Counted from the stretch's first letter, positions 1 through 5,569 are shown. The stretch: 9,641 nt of DNA from an uncultured archaeon (GCA_950073955.1 CATMRH010000046.1:1-9641); one strand, 5' to 3'. The notes: a model not told the origin generated them from the letters alone. Numbers and translations are program-made.

Positions 1-420
1 GAAAGACTAAAGCATTTTCCAAATGTCAATTCTCTATTAAAAATCTCTCTTGGATTAGTATTGTTTACAGTTATATCTTCTGCATTGGTCTATGCAGAAA
101 CTTTCTCTGTAGATATTGAAGGTAATTCATTTGATGTTGAGACTATGGAAGAAGAAACAGTTGCTGACACGCCAAAAACTGAATGTGGTCCTGGAACTAT
201 TCTCAAAGATGATGTTTGTGAACTAGATGAAAGATGTGGTCCTGGAACTGTTCTTGAAGATGGAGTATGTGTTCTTGATTTGACACCAAAATCATCTGAA
301 ACTTCTGTAAAAATAGATATTAGAGAATTGATTGCAGGAACTGTAACAGCATTAGTAATTGCTTTAATAATTATAATTATTTTGGGAATAATATCTAAAG
401 CTAGTAAGAGTAAAAATTAA
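1..420 (+). CDS. Small surface protein with two CGPGT cysteine repeats, 5' partial
   Basis: The reading frame is open from the first base of the window. The only in-frame start candidate is a TTG at 61, which lies inside a signal-peptide hydrophobic stretch, so the true start is probably upstream of the window. Visible parts in order are a basic/hydrophobic leader ending ALVYA before ET (a likely signal peptidase site), an acidic segment, two 17-residue repeats beginning CGPGT and ending VCxLD, and a C-terminal membrane segment of about 20 residues followed by a Lys/Ser-rich tail. This suggests an exported protein anchored by its C-terminus, with a short disulfide-capable module facing outside. 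Such cysteine repeats are, to my knowledge, common in thaumarchaeal surface proteins. The biochemical function is unknown. It converges with the next gene, leaving about 40 nt between stops. Confidence 0.8.
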   Translation, partial: ERLKHFPNVNSLLKISLGLVLFTVISSALVYAETFSVDIEGNSFDVETMEEETVADTPKTECGPGTILKDDVCELDERCGPGTVLEDGVCVLDLTPKSSETSVKIDIRELIAGTVTALVIALIIIIILGIISKASKSKN

Positions 421-461
421 TCACAAGACAAATCTTCATGCTGTGATGATTGAATGTTTAT

Positions 462-1118
462 TCATATTTGATTCTCCATCTCTATTGGTAGAGAGATAAT
501 GTTTTCAGCAATGAGATAGCTTATCACTTGAGCAAAGTCTTCATCTGATAATGCTTTTGTAATCCACCAATGCCCTACATTTTTCACCCAATCTGGTACG
601 TATATTTTATGAATATTTTCATCATTAATTTCAAAAGGTATATCAATTAATTCTGTATCTACATATTTCTGAAATGCATCTATTAGATAACCATCTGATA
701 TTCTATCATTGAGCCATTCTATCAAAAACTGTTTGACTGATACTGGAATGCAAATATTGTCTGAATCAATTAAATTAAATTCTGCTGTAAATTCTGAACC
801 TGAATATTCTACGTCTATGAAATATTTTCCTAGTGGAAATATCTCTTCTTCAAAAGCAATTAACGATGGAATTGGATTTTGCAAATTTGTTATCTGGATT
901 GGAATTTCACTACTTCCTTTACCTGCTTCGTCTCTAATGTGAATAATTGCAGGCTTTCCTGTAATTTCTGAAACTTCAATTATGTAGAATAATTTTTCAC
1001 AATAACTGTATGTTGTTTTTTCCATTATTATAGAAACTGAGGGCTCTGCATAAGCAGCTGGCAAAAATACAAAACTTATTGCCAAAATTATAGGTAAGAC
1101 CGTATTTCTTACTCTCAT
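462..1118 (-). CDS. Secreted protein with two DWVKN/WW-type C-terminal modules
   Basis: A 218-residue exported protein of unknown function. I start it at the ATG at 1118. A TTG at 1142 would add eight residues, but a TATA-like T-rich box at 1141-1148 lies about 27 nt upstream of the ATG. The signal peptide covers residues 1-24 (cleavage after AYA). Residues 25-125 look like an all-beta, Ig-like domain. Two degenerate helical modules follow: residues about 128-161, and residues about 174-212 with VPDWVKN, WW, LSDEDF and YLIAENII. The second matches the IPxWVKNxxxWWxxxxISDxDF module frequent in thaumarchaeal secreted and peptidase-associated proteins (recalled family knowledge). The first keeps the spacing but has lost the aromatic pair. 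It is probably extracellular; no catalytic residues are recognised. Confidence 0.82.
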   Translation of the reverse strand: MRVRNTVLPIILAISFVFLPAAYAEPSVSIIMEKTTYSYCEKLFYIIEVSEITGKPAIIHIRDEAGKGSSEIPIQITNLQNPIPSLIAFEEEIFPLGKYFIDVEYSGSEFTAEFNLIDSDNICIPVSVKQFLIEWLNDRISDGYLIDAFQKYVDTELIDIPFEINDENIHKIYVPDWVKNVGHWWITKALSDEDFAQVISYLIAENIISLPIEMENQI

Positions 1119-1140
1119 TTTATCTCTCTCAGAATTACTC

Positions 1141-1148
1141 AATAAAAA
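1141..1148 (-). promoter_or_regulatory. Putative TATA box for the secreted protein gene
   Basis: Read on the minus strand this is a TTTTTATT-type box centred about 27 nt upstream of the ATG at 1118. That spacing predicts transcription starting at or next to the start codon (a leaderless mRNA) and supports ATG 1118 over TTG 1142. In AT-rich DNA the match alone is weak evidence. Confidence 0.35.
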
Positions 1149-1172
1149 TCACAAAGCAATATTGGGTAATAC

Positions 1173-1179
1173 TTTTTAA
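1173..1179 (+). promoter_or_regulatory. Possible TATA box for a long rpl15e leader
   Basis: A TTTTTAA run that would place a transcription start near 1200. The rpl15e mRNA would then carry a leader of about 140 nt containing the hairpins at 1213-1260. No better TATA box is evident closer to the rpl15e start. This is an inference from position only. Confidence 0.3.
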
Positions 1180-1212
1180 GATCTTTAGCATAGACTATTT
1201 GTCGATTTTTTT

Positions 1213-1260
1213 GCGGAGACGCTCTTTGAGTGTGTGGATTTTATCCTTCACTCCAAGGGG
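1213..1260 (+). other. GC-rich hairpin cluster in the rpl15e upstream region
   Basis: Within an AT-rich spacer, GCG-GAGA-CGC (1213-1222) forms a stem closed by a GNRA-type tetraloop. It is followed by a two-part hairpin: GAGTG (1228-1232) pairs with CACTC (1249-1253), and inside it GGAT (1236-1239) pairs with ATCC (1243-1246) around a TTT loop. The structure could be an mRNA leader for rpl15e or a small RNA. It does not fold as a tRNA and has no C/D box signature. Confidence 0.4.
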
Positions 1261-1312
1261 TTTTACTAATTTGAGATTAATGGATTAAGTATCATTTAGA
1301 ACCTAATTTTCT

Positions 1313-1322
1313 CGGTTAACCG
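1313..1322. repeat. Perfect 10-bp palindrome upstream of rpl15e
   Basis: CGGTTAACCG is a perfect inverted repeat ending 20 nt before the rpl15e ATG. Its position near the start suggests a possible operator or a factor-binding site, but chance occurrence cannot be excluded. Confidence 0.35.
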
Positions 1323-1342
1323 TTATTAAAGGGGATTTTACT

Positions 1343-1807
1343 ATGCCCGATATGCCTAGTTATCAAGACAAGATATGGATCAGACTTTGGAAAGAAAATG
1401 CTACAGAACTACGTGAGCGTGTAGTAAGATGGCGTAAGCAAAATGCCATTACTAGAATCGAAAAACCAAGTAGATTACAAAGAGCTAGAAGATTAGGGTA
1501 CAAGGCAAAACAAGGAATCATTGTTGTCAGAATGAGAGTTGGAACTGGTGGTATGAGAAAACAAAGACCTACAGGTGGTAGAAGACCAAAACACCTTGGT
1601 GTTACAAGAATCAAGGCAGATGACAACATGAAGACAGTTGCTGAAAGAAGAGTTCTTGAGAGATATCCAAACATGAAACTTTTGGGTTCATACTATATCT
1701 ACAAAGATGGAAAGCATTATTGGTTTGAAGTTATCTTAGCAGATCCTGCACATCCAAGAATTGCTCAAGATAAAGAATTAAACCAACGAATATCTCTAAC
1801 TGCATAA
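1343..1807 (+). CDS. rpl15e: Large-subunit ribosomal protein L15e
   Basis: A 154-residue component of the archaeal/eukaryotic-type large ribosomal subunit that binds 23S rRNA. Visible hallmarks are the basic N-terminal region, a segment containing RLGYKAKQGIIVVRMRV, the RRPKHLGVTRI stretch and the C-terminal EVILADPAHPRIAQDKEL. GGGGAT at 1331-1336 precedes the ATG at 1343 by a plausible Shine-Dalgarno distance, so I prefer this start to the second ATG at 1352. Haloarchaeal and eukaryotic L15e proteins are longer, about 190-200 residues, with a basic Gly/Arg-rich tail beyond this end point. Here the protein stops shortly after the DP.HP motif. The stop is clean and the next gene starts 1 nt later, so this looks like a natural short form rather than a broken gene. 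It leads a three-gene operon. Confidence 0.97.
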   Translation: MPDMPSYQDKIWIRLWKENATELRERVVRWRKQNAITRIEKPSRLQRARRLGYKAKQGIIVVRMRVGTGGMRKQRPTGGRRPKHLGVTRIKADDNMKTVAERRVLERYPNMKLLGSYYIYKDGKHYWFEVILADPAHPRIAQDKELNQRISLTA

Positions 1808-1808
1808 A

Positions 1809-2624
1809 TTGAAATTATTATTATTCATTCCATTACTTTTGTTTTTAATAGTTACACCTGCGTTTGGTCAATTACTTTCTGATGCGACTGGCCTGATAAA
1901 ACGTTTGGATGTTGAAGCAGGTGGCTATACATTTGAAGTTAAAACTGTTTCAAACTTTAATGTACTAGAACATGAATTTGATAAAGACGAAAAGCGATTG
2001 ACAATTTTCATTAACAGTGAGTTGGAAAATAATTTAGGTGATATAATCATTCCCAGATTACTACTTAGTGGTAATTTTACTTTTTATCTAAATGATATGG
2101 AATTCAATCCAAAAATTAAATCAAATGACAAGATTTCATTTATCACTCTAAACTTTACTGGTACAGGAAACCACAAAATTGACATCATTGCAACGAATAC
2201 TGTCACTGGAGTAGAACAAAAATCAGAAACTCCTGTTACTGATGAATCTACATCTGAAGGTGGTGGATGTCTAATAGCTACTGCAACATTTGGCTCAGAA
2301 CTAGCACCCCAAGTCCAACAACTAAGGGAAATACGTGATCAAAAGTTAATGAAAACAGAATCTGGGCAATTATTTTTGAACTCTTTCAATGAATTCTACT
2401 ACTCATTTTCACCAATAATTGCTGATTATGAACGCGAAAATCCTGTTTTCAAAGAAGCTGTCAAGCTTGTTATCACTCCAATGCTTTCCACACTTTCAAT
2501 TCTGAATTATGTAGATATGGATTCAGAAGTAGAAGTACTAGGCTATGGAATTAGTTTGATTCTGCTGAATGTTGGGATATATTTTGTTGCTCCTGCAATT
2601 ATAATTATAAAAATTAAAAAATAA
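1809..2624 (+). CDS. Exported membrane protein with CFI-box C-terminal domain
   Basis: A 271-residue exported protein starting at TTG, 1 nt after the rpl15e stop, so the two genes are probably co-transcribed. Residues 1-20 are a signal peptide ending PAFG before Q. Residues about 21-140 form a beta-rich domain with no family I recognise. A Ser/Thr/Gly linker ends in GGGCLIATATFGSELAP (from about residue 151), followed by LREIRDQKL, FNEFYYSFSP and a block extending to about residue 230. This block matches the CFI-box-CTERM domain of bacterial and archaeal surface proteins, here with CLIAT in place of CFIAT. Residues about 245-268 form a membrane anchor. Cys154 is the only conserved cysteine and may be a modification site (inference). 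Its function and its link with L15e are unknown. Confidence 0.85.
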   Translation: MKLLLFIPLLLFLIVTPAFGQLLSDATGLIKRLDVEAGGYTFEVKTVSNFNVLEHEFDKDEKRLTIFINSELENNLGDIIIPRLLLSGNFTFYLNDMEFNPKIKSNDKISFITLNFTGTGNHKIDIIATNTVTGVEQKSETPVTDESTSEGGGCLIATATFGSELAPQVQQLREIRDQKLMKTESGQLFLNSFNEFYYSFSPIIADYERENPVFKEAVKLVITPMLSTLSILNYVDMDSEVEVLGYGISLILLNVGIYFVAPAIIIIKIKK

Positions 2625-2630
2625 ACCAAT

Positions 2631-2711
2631 ATGGACAATGCAAAAATTGCTCTAATCGGAGGATTTAGTATAGTTGTAGCCCTATCAATAGCCGTTGTTT
2701 TGCTAAGTTAA
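2631..2711 (+). CDS. 26-residue single-pass membrane peptide
   Basis: An ATG at 2631, six nt after the stop of the CFI-box gene, opens a 26-codon frame ending TAA at 2709-2711. The peptide starts MDNAKIALIGG and continues as an uninterrupted hydrophobic helix to the end, a typical single-pass microprotein with a short polar N-terminus. Its 3' end overlaps the last 4 nt of the opposing thioredoxin-fold gene. Support comes from operon position, tight spacing, the clean hydrophobic profile and the lack of other explanation for this gap. The function is unknown; accessory subunits of membrane complexes often look like this. Confidence 0.55.
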   Translation: MDNAKIALIGGFSIVVALSIAVVLLS

Positions 2712-3397
2712 TCTTCACCAAGTAATTTTTGAATCATTGCCTCAACATGTCCTGATTGACCAAATGATACATCCCTGAGAATCCCCTTTCTATCAACTAA
2801 AATGGCTGATGGAGTACCTTGTAAAGAAAATTTTTCAAATGTTTCAGCTGAATATTCTTTTGATTTCATATGATCTTTTACTTTTTGAATAATTTGATTT
2901 TTGTAATCCTCTGGCTGTGAGTCAAATTCAGGAATTTGTGTATAGATAAACTGCATGATTTTTTCTTGACTGATTTCTCCTGTAGTCTTTGTCAGATTGT
3001 CCATTCCTAATGGAAATGGAATCTTGTAAGATAATTTGTTTCCATCTTGTAATTTTCCATACATTGAAAGTGAATTCTTTGTCTCTCCAATTACTTCACC
3101 TGTTTCTGCAAGCATTTTCAAATTTTCTAATGTGTTTTTATCAAAATCTTCAAAAGCAGTTGCAATACCTAAAACTCTAACTCCCTCGTCTTTGTATTTG
3201 TTGTAGATACTAATTGCCTCTGGAATTGCATTCATAAAACAACCTGGACAATTGACTTGAAAGACTTCCAATAAAACAACATGGTCTTTTTCTTGGTCAA
3301 AATTAGTCGGAGCACCTTGTATCCACTCTGAAACTCCAAAATTTGGTACTTTTTCTCCTATTACCGCACTCACAGAACTTTCTCTTATTTTTTCCAT
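2708..3397 (-). CDS. Cytosolic TlpA/AhpC-type thioredoxin-fold protein with CPGC site
   Basis: A 229-residue thioredoxin-fold protein, probably a thiol-disulfide oxidoreductase or peroxiredoxin-like protein. It has VIGEKVPNF near the N-terminus, LLEVFQVNCPGC (Cys50 and Cys53) at the end of the second strand, and GTPSAILVDRKG with the expected cis-Pro at 196. No signal peptide or membrane segment is seen, so it should act in the cytoplasm. I start at the ATG at 3397. GAGGT at 3411-3407 lies at Shine-Dalgarno distance from it, but directly abuts the alternative ATG at 3406 (three residues longer). About 143 residues separate the CxxC from the cis-Pro, clearly more than the roughly 70-80 usual for TlpA/ResA. 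The extra segment (about residues 137-190) is largely helical and charged. Redox partners are unknown. Confidence 0.83.
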   Translation of the reverse strand: MEKIRESSVSAVIGEKVPNFGVSEWIQGAPTNFDQEKDHVVLLEVFQVNCPGCFMNAIPEAISIYNKYKDEGVRVLGIATAFEDFDKNTLENLKMLAETGEVIGETKNSLSMYGKLQDGNKLSYKIPFPLGMDNLTKTTGEISQEKIMQFIYTQIPEFDSQPEDYKNQIIQKVKDHMKSKEYSAETFEKFSLQGTPSAILVDRKGILRDVSFGQSGHVEAMIQKLLGED

Positions 3398-3440
3398 TAA
3401 ATACATACCTCAACTAATTTTAGATCTTTTCCAAGTAACC

Positions 3441-3447
3441 TAATATA
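3441..3447. promoter_or_regulatory. Near-palindromic TATA region shared by divergent genes
   Basis: TAATATA sits inside the near-palindromic CCTAATATAGG, in the 74-nt gap between the thioredoxin-fold gene (-) and the HEAT gene (+). On the plus strand it lies about 27 nt before the TTG at 3472, the spacing of a leaderless transcript. On the minus strand it predicts a start near 3418 and a leader of about 20 nt carrying the GAGGT Shine-Dalgarno. Confidence 0.5.
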
Positions 3448-3471
3448 GGACACTAAAAATCCCAAAACAAA

Positions 3472-3960
3472 TTGCAAGTAGTAACTGATGATCGATTAGC
3501 ACTTTTTGGTGAAATGGAGTCAAAATATGAACAAAAAGATACAGAGTATTTTGTTTCTCTTTTAGAACATCCTGATTATGTGATTAGAACAAGAGCTACT
3601 TGTATTTTGGTTGATTTTGGTGGAGAGGATAAAGTTCCCTATATTGCTAAAGTTTTAAAAAATGATGAAAATGAATTGGTACGACACGAGGCTGCATTCT
3701 CGTTAGGTCAGATGTGCTACTCTAATGGAATACCTTCACTAACTGATGCGACACTTAATGATCCAAGTATGTTTGTGCGACATGAAGCTGCAATTGCCTT
3801 AGGTGTTGTTGGTTCTAAAGAAGCTAAAGAAACTCTGAAAAAGGCATTAAATGATTCTGATAAATCAGTAGTTGAATCTGCAATTGTCGCCTTGTCTAAT
3901 ATTCAGTTTATGGAAACGTTAAGTAAGAACAAAAAGTTTGCGAAGTTAACAGGTGGATGA
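3472..3960 (+). CDS. HEAT-repeat protein with two His-Glu pairs, deoxyhypusine hydroxylase-like
   Basis: A 162-residue all-helical protein of about four HEAT/PBS-lyase-type repeats. TTG at 3472 is chosen because it lies about 27 nt after a TATA box; the next in-frame ATG (3514) would remove the first 14 residues. Repeats start near residues 24, 57, 88 and 119. Two successive repeats contain VRHEAA, giving His72-Glu73 and His104-Glu105, 32 residues apart. In eukaryotic deoxyhypusine hydroxylase, paired HE motifs at about this spacing, two in each half of the protein, hold a di-iron centre. This protein resembles one half, so a homodimer could assemble four HE pairs (inference). A plain HEAT scaffold is the main alternative, since related VRxEAA sequences are common in such repeats. 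It is the first gene of a cluster with the cupredoxin and JAMM genes. Confidence 0.82.
   Translation: MQVVTDDRLALFGEMESKYEQKDTEYFVSLLEHPDYVIRTRATCILVDFGGEDKVPYIAKVLKNDENELVRHEAAFSLGQMCYSNGIPSLTDATLNDPSMFVRHEAAIALGVVGSKEAKETLKKALNDSDKSVVESAIVALSNIQFMETLSKNKKFAKLTGG
3951..3955 (+). promoter_or_regulatory. Shine-Dalgarno deciding the cupredoxin start
   Basis: AGGTG lies inside the last codons of the HEAT gene, six nt before the ATG at 3962. It makes that ATG, not the GTG at 3953 that overlaps the motif itself, the likely start, and suggests translational coupling with the HEAT gene. Confidence 0.6.
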
Positions 3961-3961
3961 G

Positions 3962-4417
3962 ATGAATTTTGCATATGGTGTTATAGCTATAGTTGGTGTT
4001 CTTGCTGCAATAATTTTAGGATTTATTGCTGTAGCACCTGATGATATTATACAACCCAGAATGATTCCTGTTGAAGAAATGGTAGTTGTTTCAGAACTAA
4101 CTCCTGAACCAGAAACATTGCCAATGGCACTAACAGTTTCAATTCCAGAAGGAGCTGGAATTCCAGAAGATGGACAAATATTTTATGATCCTCAAGTAAT
4201 CGATGTGACAATTGGTACTACAGTAATTTGGGAAAATCTAGACAACACAGTACATACAGTAACTTCGGGTAAACCACCTGTAGATGCAGATGGAGTGTTT
4301 GACTCAGAAATGATGGTAGCAGGAGATGTTTTTGAATTTACATTTGCTACTGCAGGAAGTCAGGATTATTATTGCATATTTCATCCATGGATGATTGGAA
4401 CTGTTAACGTAGAATAG
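3962..4417 (+). CDS. Membrane-anchored plastocyanin-like cupredoxin
   Basis: A 151-residue blue copper protein of the plastocyanin family, probably carrying electrons on the outer face of the membrane. Residues about 5-25 form an N-terminal membrane anchor. A Pro/Glu-rich linker runs to about residue 55, and the cupredoxin domain occupies the rest. The type 1 copper ligands are all visible: His98 in NTVHTVTSG, then Cys138, His141 and Met144 in YYCIFHPWM. Ammonia-oxidising thaumarchaea encode many such proteins in place of c-type cytochromes, which fits the suggested host. The start is one nt after the HEAT stop and is set by an AGGTG site; a GTG at 3953 would add three residues. The JAMM gene follows after 2 nt. 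The redox partner is not evident. Confidence 0.93.
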   Translation: MNFAYGVIAIVGVLAAIILGFIAVAPDDIIQPRMIPVEEMVVVSELTPEPETLPMALTVSIPEGAGIPEDGQIFYDPQVIDVTIGTTVIWENLDNTVHTVTSGKPPVDADGVFDSEMMVAGDVFEFTFATAGSQDYYCIFHPWMIGTVNVE

Positions 4418-4419
4418 AT

Positions 4420-4812
4420 TTGCAGAAAATCACTTTATCGCAATCAGATAAAAAAATTCTAACTGAGCATGCAGAAAATGAAAAACCTAATGAATCATGT
4501 GCCATATTGTTTGGAAAAGACAGTCTTGTCTCAGAAGTCTTTTTAACAAAAAATATAGAGGAATCATCAGTAAATTTTACAATTTCAAATGAACAGTTAA
4601 TTGAAGGATATAAGATTGCAGAAGAAAAAAAGGTAGAAGTGATAGCTATCTTTCATTCACATCCTAATTCAGATGCATACCCATCAAATACAGACAAAAA
4701 ATTCATGCATAGCAATCCAGTTGTATGGATAATTTATTCAGGCATTAACAAGGATTTCAAAGCGTACTTTCTTGAATCAGATATAGTAGAAATTCCAATT
4801 GAAGAGAAATAA
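4420..4812 (+). CDS. JAMM/MPN-domain zinc isopeptidase-like protein
   Basis: A 130-residue single-domain protein of the JAB1/MPN/Mov34 family. The full zinc signature is present: Glu25 in NESCAILFG, then His79-Ser80-His81, seven residues, Ser89, two residues and Asp92. It is therefore likely an active metallo-isopeptidase. Archaeal relatives remove ubiquitin-like SAMP modifiers from proteins or process sulfur-carrier proteins (family knowledge); which applies here cannot be told, as no ubiquitin-like or E1 gene lies nearby. It has no signal peptide, so it is cytosolic, unlike its upstream neighbour. The start is a TTG, 2 nt after the cupredoxin stop. The next gene converges, with only one nt between stops. 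Confidence 0.9.
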   Translation: MQKITLSQSDKKILTEHAENEKPNESCAILFGKDSLVSEVFLTKNIEESSVNFTISNEQLIEGYKIAEEKKVEVIAIFHSHPNSDAYPSNTDKKFMHSNPVVWIIYSGINKDFKAYFLESDIVEIPIEEK

Positions 4813-4813
4813 T

Positions 4814-5203
4814 TCAAGATTTTAAGCTAAAAGTTGCGCTTTTACCATCTGCGTTATTTAGAATAGATTTGTCTGGTGAAATAATTTTGCCAAGTACATT
4901 TACAGGAGATGCAGGAGTAATATCTCCAGGATTACCAATAGGAGTTGAGCCATAAAACAAGCATATTGCTTTTCCAGTAGGCCAATAAGCAACATCATTT
5001 AGTTGAACCAATGACTTTGCATTTTCTTCGGGTTGTGTAATTGGAGACTTTGAAGTATAGATTTCATCACCCCAAACATTCAGATCAACTGAAAAGGGTA
5101 ATTTTTCAATAAAGTCATTAACGGTTTTTGGTGAATTAGTATCATCTAATTCTAAAATTATGAGTGGTGAGTTTGAAATTTCGACTTGAATGATATGTTT
5201 CAT
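4814..5203 (-). CDS. Cyclophilin-like fold protein (DUF369/TM1367 family)
   Basis: A 129-residue protein matching the archaeal/bacterial cyclophilin-like family typified by TM1367. Supporting features are the FIEKLPF helix after the first strands, VWGDEIY, a glycine-rich core containing AYWPTGKAICLFYGSTP (about residues 72-88), and ASPVNVLGKI (about 98-107). The length is normal for the family. Members share the beta-barrel of cyclophilin but generally lack its proline-isomerase residues, and their function is not established. No signal peptide is visible, so it is cytosolic. The ATG at 5203 lies about 24 nt from the shared TATA region, implying a leaderless transcript. Confidence 0.87.
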   Translation of the reverse strand: MKHIIQVEISNSPLIILELDDTNSPKTVNDFIEKLPFSVDLNVWGDEIYTSKSPITQPEENAKSLVQLNDVAYWPTGKAICLFYGSTPIGNPGDITPASPVNVLGKIISPDKSILNNADGKSATFSLKS

Positions 5204-5222
5204 AAATTTGTATGATCTTTGA

Positions 5223-5230
5223 ATTAAATA
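5223..5230. promoter_or_regulatory. Symmetric bidirectional TATA region
   Basis: ATTAAATA lies almost exactly midway between two divergent start codons: about 24 nt from the ATG at 5203 (-) and about 25 nt from the ATG at 5252 (+). On each strand it can be read as a TATA-like box at the distance giving a leaderless mRNA, so one site may serve both genes. Confidence 0.5.
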
Positions 5231-5251
5231 TCCCTTTTTTTAATAATAATC

Positions 5252-5509
5252 ATGGAAATTCATGTATACGATACCTATGTCAAAGCAAAGGATGGTCACA
5301 CCATGCACTTTGATGTCATCACTGGTGAAAAAGATCACGATAAAGCCCTCACATATGGCAAAGAGTGGTTAAAGTCAGTTGGGGAAGAAAATGCAGAAAT
5401 GACAACAAACGAATGTCAATTCTGCCATTCACAAAATGCACCAGAGCCTGTTGAGCAGGCAATTAAGGAAAACGGCTACTTTATCCAAAAAATGGAAGGC
5501 TGTCCTTAA
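5252..5509 (+). CDS. DUF2024 family protein
   Basis: An 85-residue protein that I recognise as DUF2024, from the N-terminal MEIHVYDTYVKAKDGHTMHF, the central ALTYGKEWL, and the cysteine segment CQFCHS (Cys55, Cys58, His59) with a last cysteine at 84. The family is small and soluble, and its function is unknown. The Cys/His set suggests a metal or redox site (inference). The CxxCH string looks like a haem c motif, but there is no export signal, so covalent haem attachment is unlikely. The length is full for the family. The ATG is leaderless with respect to the shared upstream TATA region, and a T-rich stretch follows the stop. Confidence 0.88.
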   Translation: MEIHVYDTYVKAKDGHTMHFDVITGEKDHDKALTYGKEWLKSVGEENAEMTTNECQFCHSQNAPEPVEQAIKENGYFIQKMEGCP

Positions 5510-5512
5510 ACA

Positions 5513-5527
5513 TTTTTTTTCCTTTTT
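5513..5527 (+). terminator. T-rich terminator after the DUF2024 gene
   Basis: A run of eight T, two C and five more T begins 3 nt after the stop codon at 5507-5509. Archaeal RNA polymerase terminates at oligo-T tracts of this kind without needing a hairpin. Confidence 0.55.
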
Positions 5528-5536
5528 CCAAAAGAC

Positions 5537-5547
5537 TATATTTTTTA
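5537..5547 (+). promoter_or_regulatory. TATA box for the small Cys/His protein gene
   Basis: A TATATTTTTTA stretch centred about 28 nt before the ATG at 5570, consistent with a leaderless or near-leaderless transcript separate from the upstream DUF2024 gene. Confidence 0.45.
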
Positions 5548-5569
5548 GATTAATTGACTTAGAGATAGT

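Noticed and set aside
443..450. Box C-like GTGATGAT in the gap between the first two genes
   Set aside because: No box D (CTGA) or closing stem is found at the required distance, so there is no C/D RNA.
1213..1260. Possible tRNA
   Set aside because: Hairpins lack the acceptor stem, T-loop GTTCRA and anticodon arm geometry.
1363..1674. 103-codon minus-strand frame inside rpl15e
   Set aside because: It is antisense to an unambiguous ribosomal protein gene and has no start signal.
5414..5428. CxxCH haem c motif in the DUF2024 protein
   Set aside because: The protein has no export signal and matches a soluble cytosolic family in which this Cys/His cluster is part of the normal sequence.
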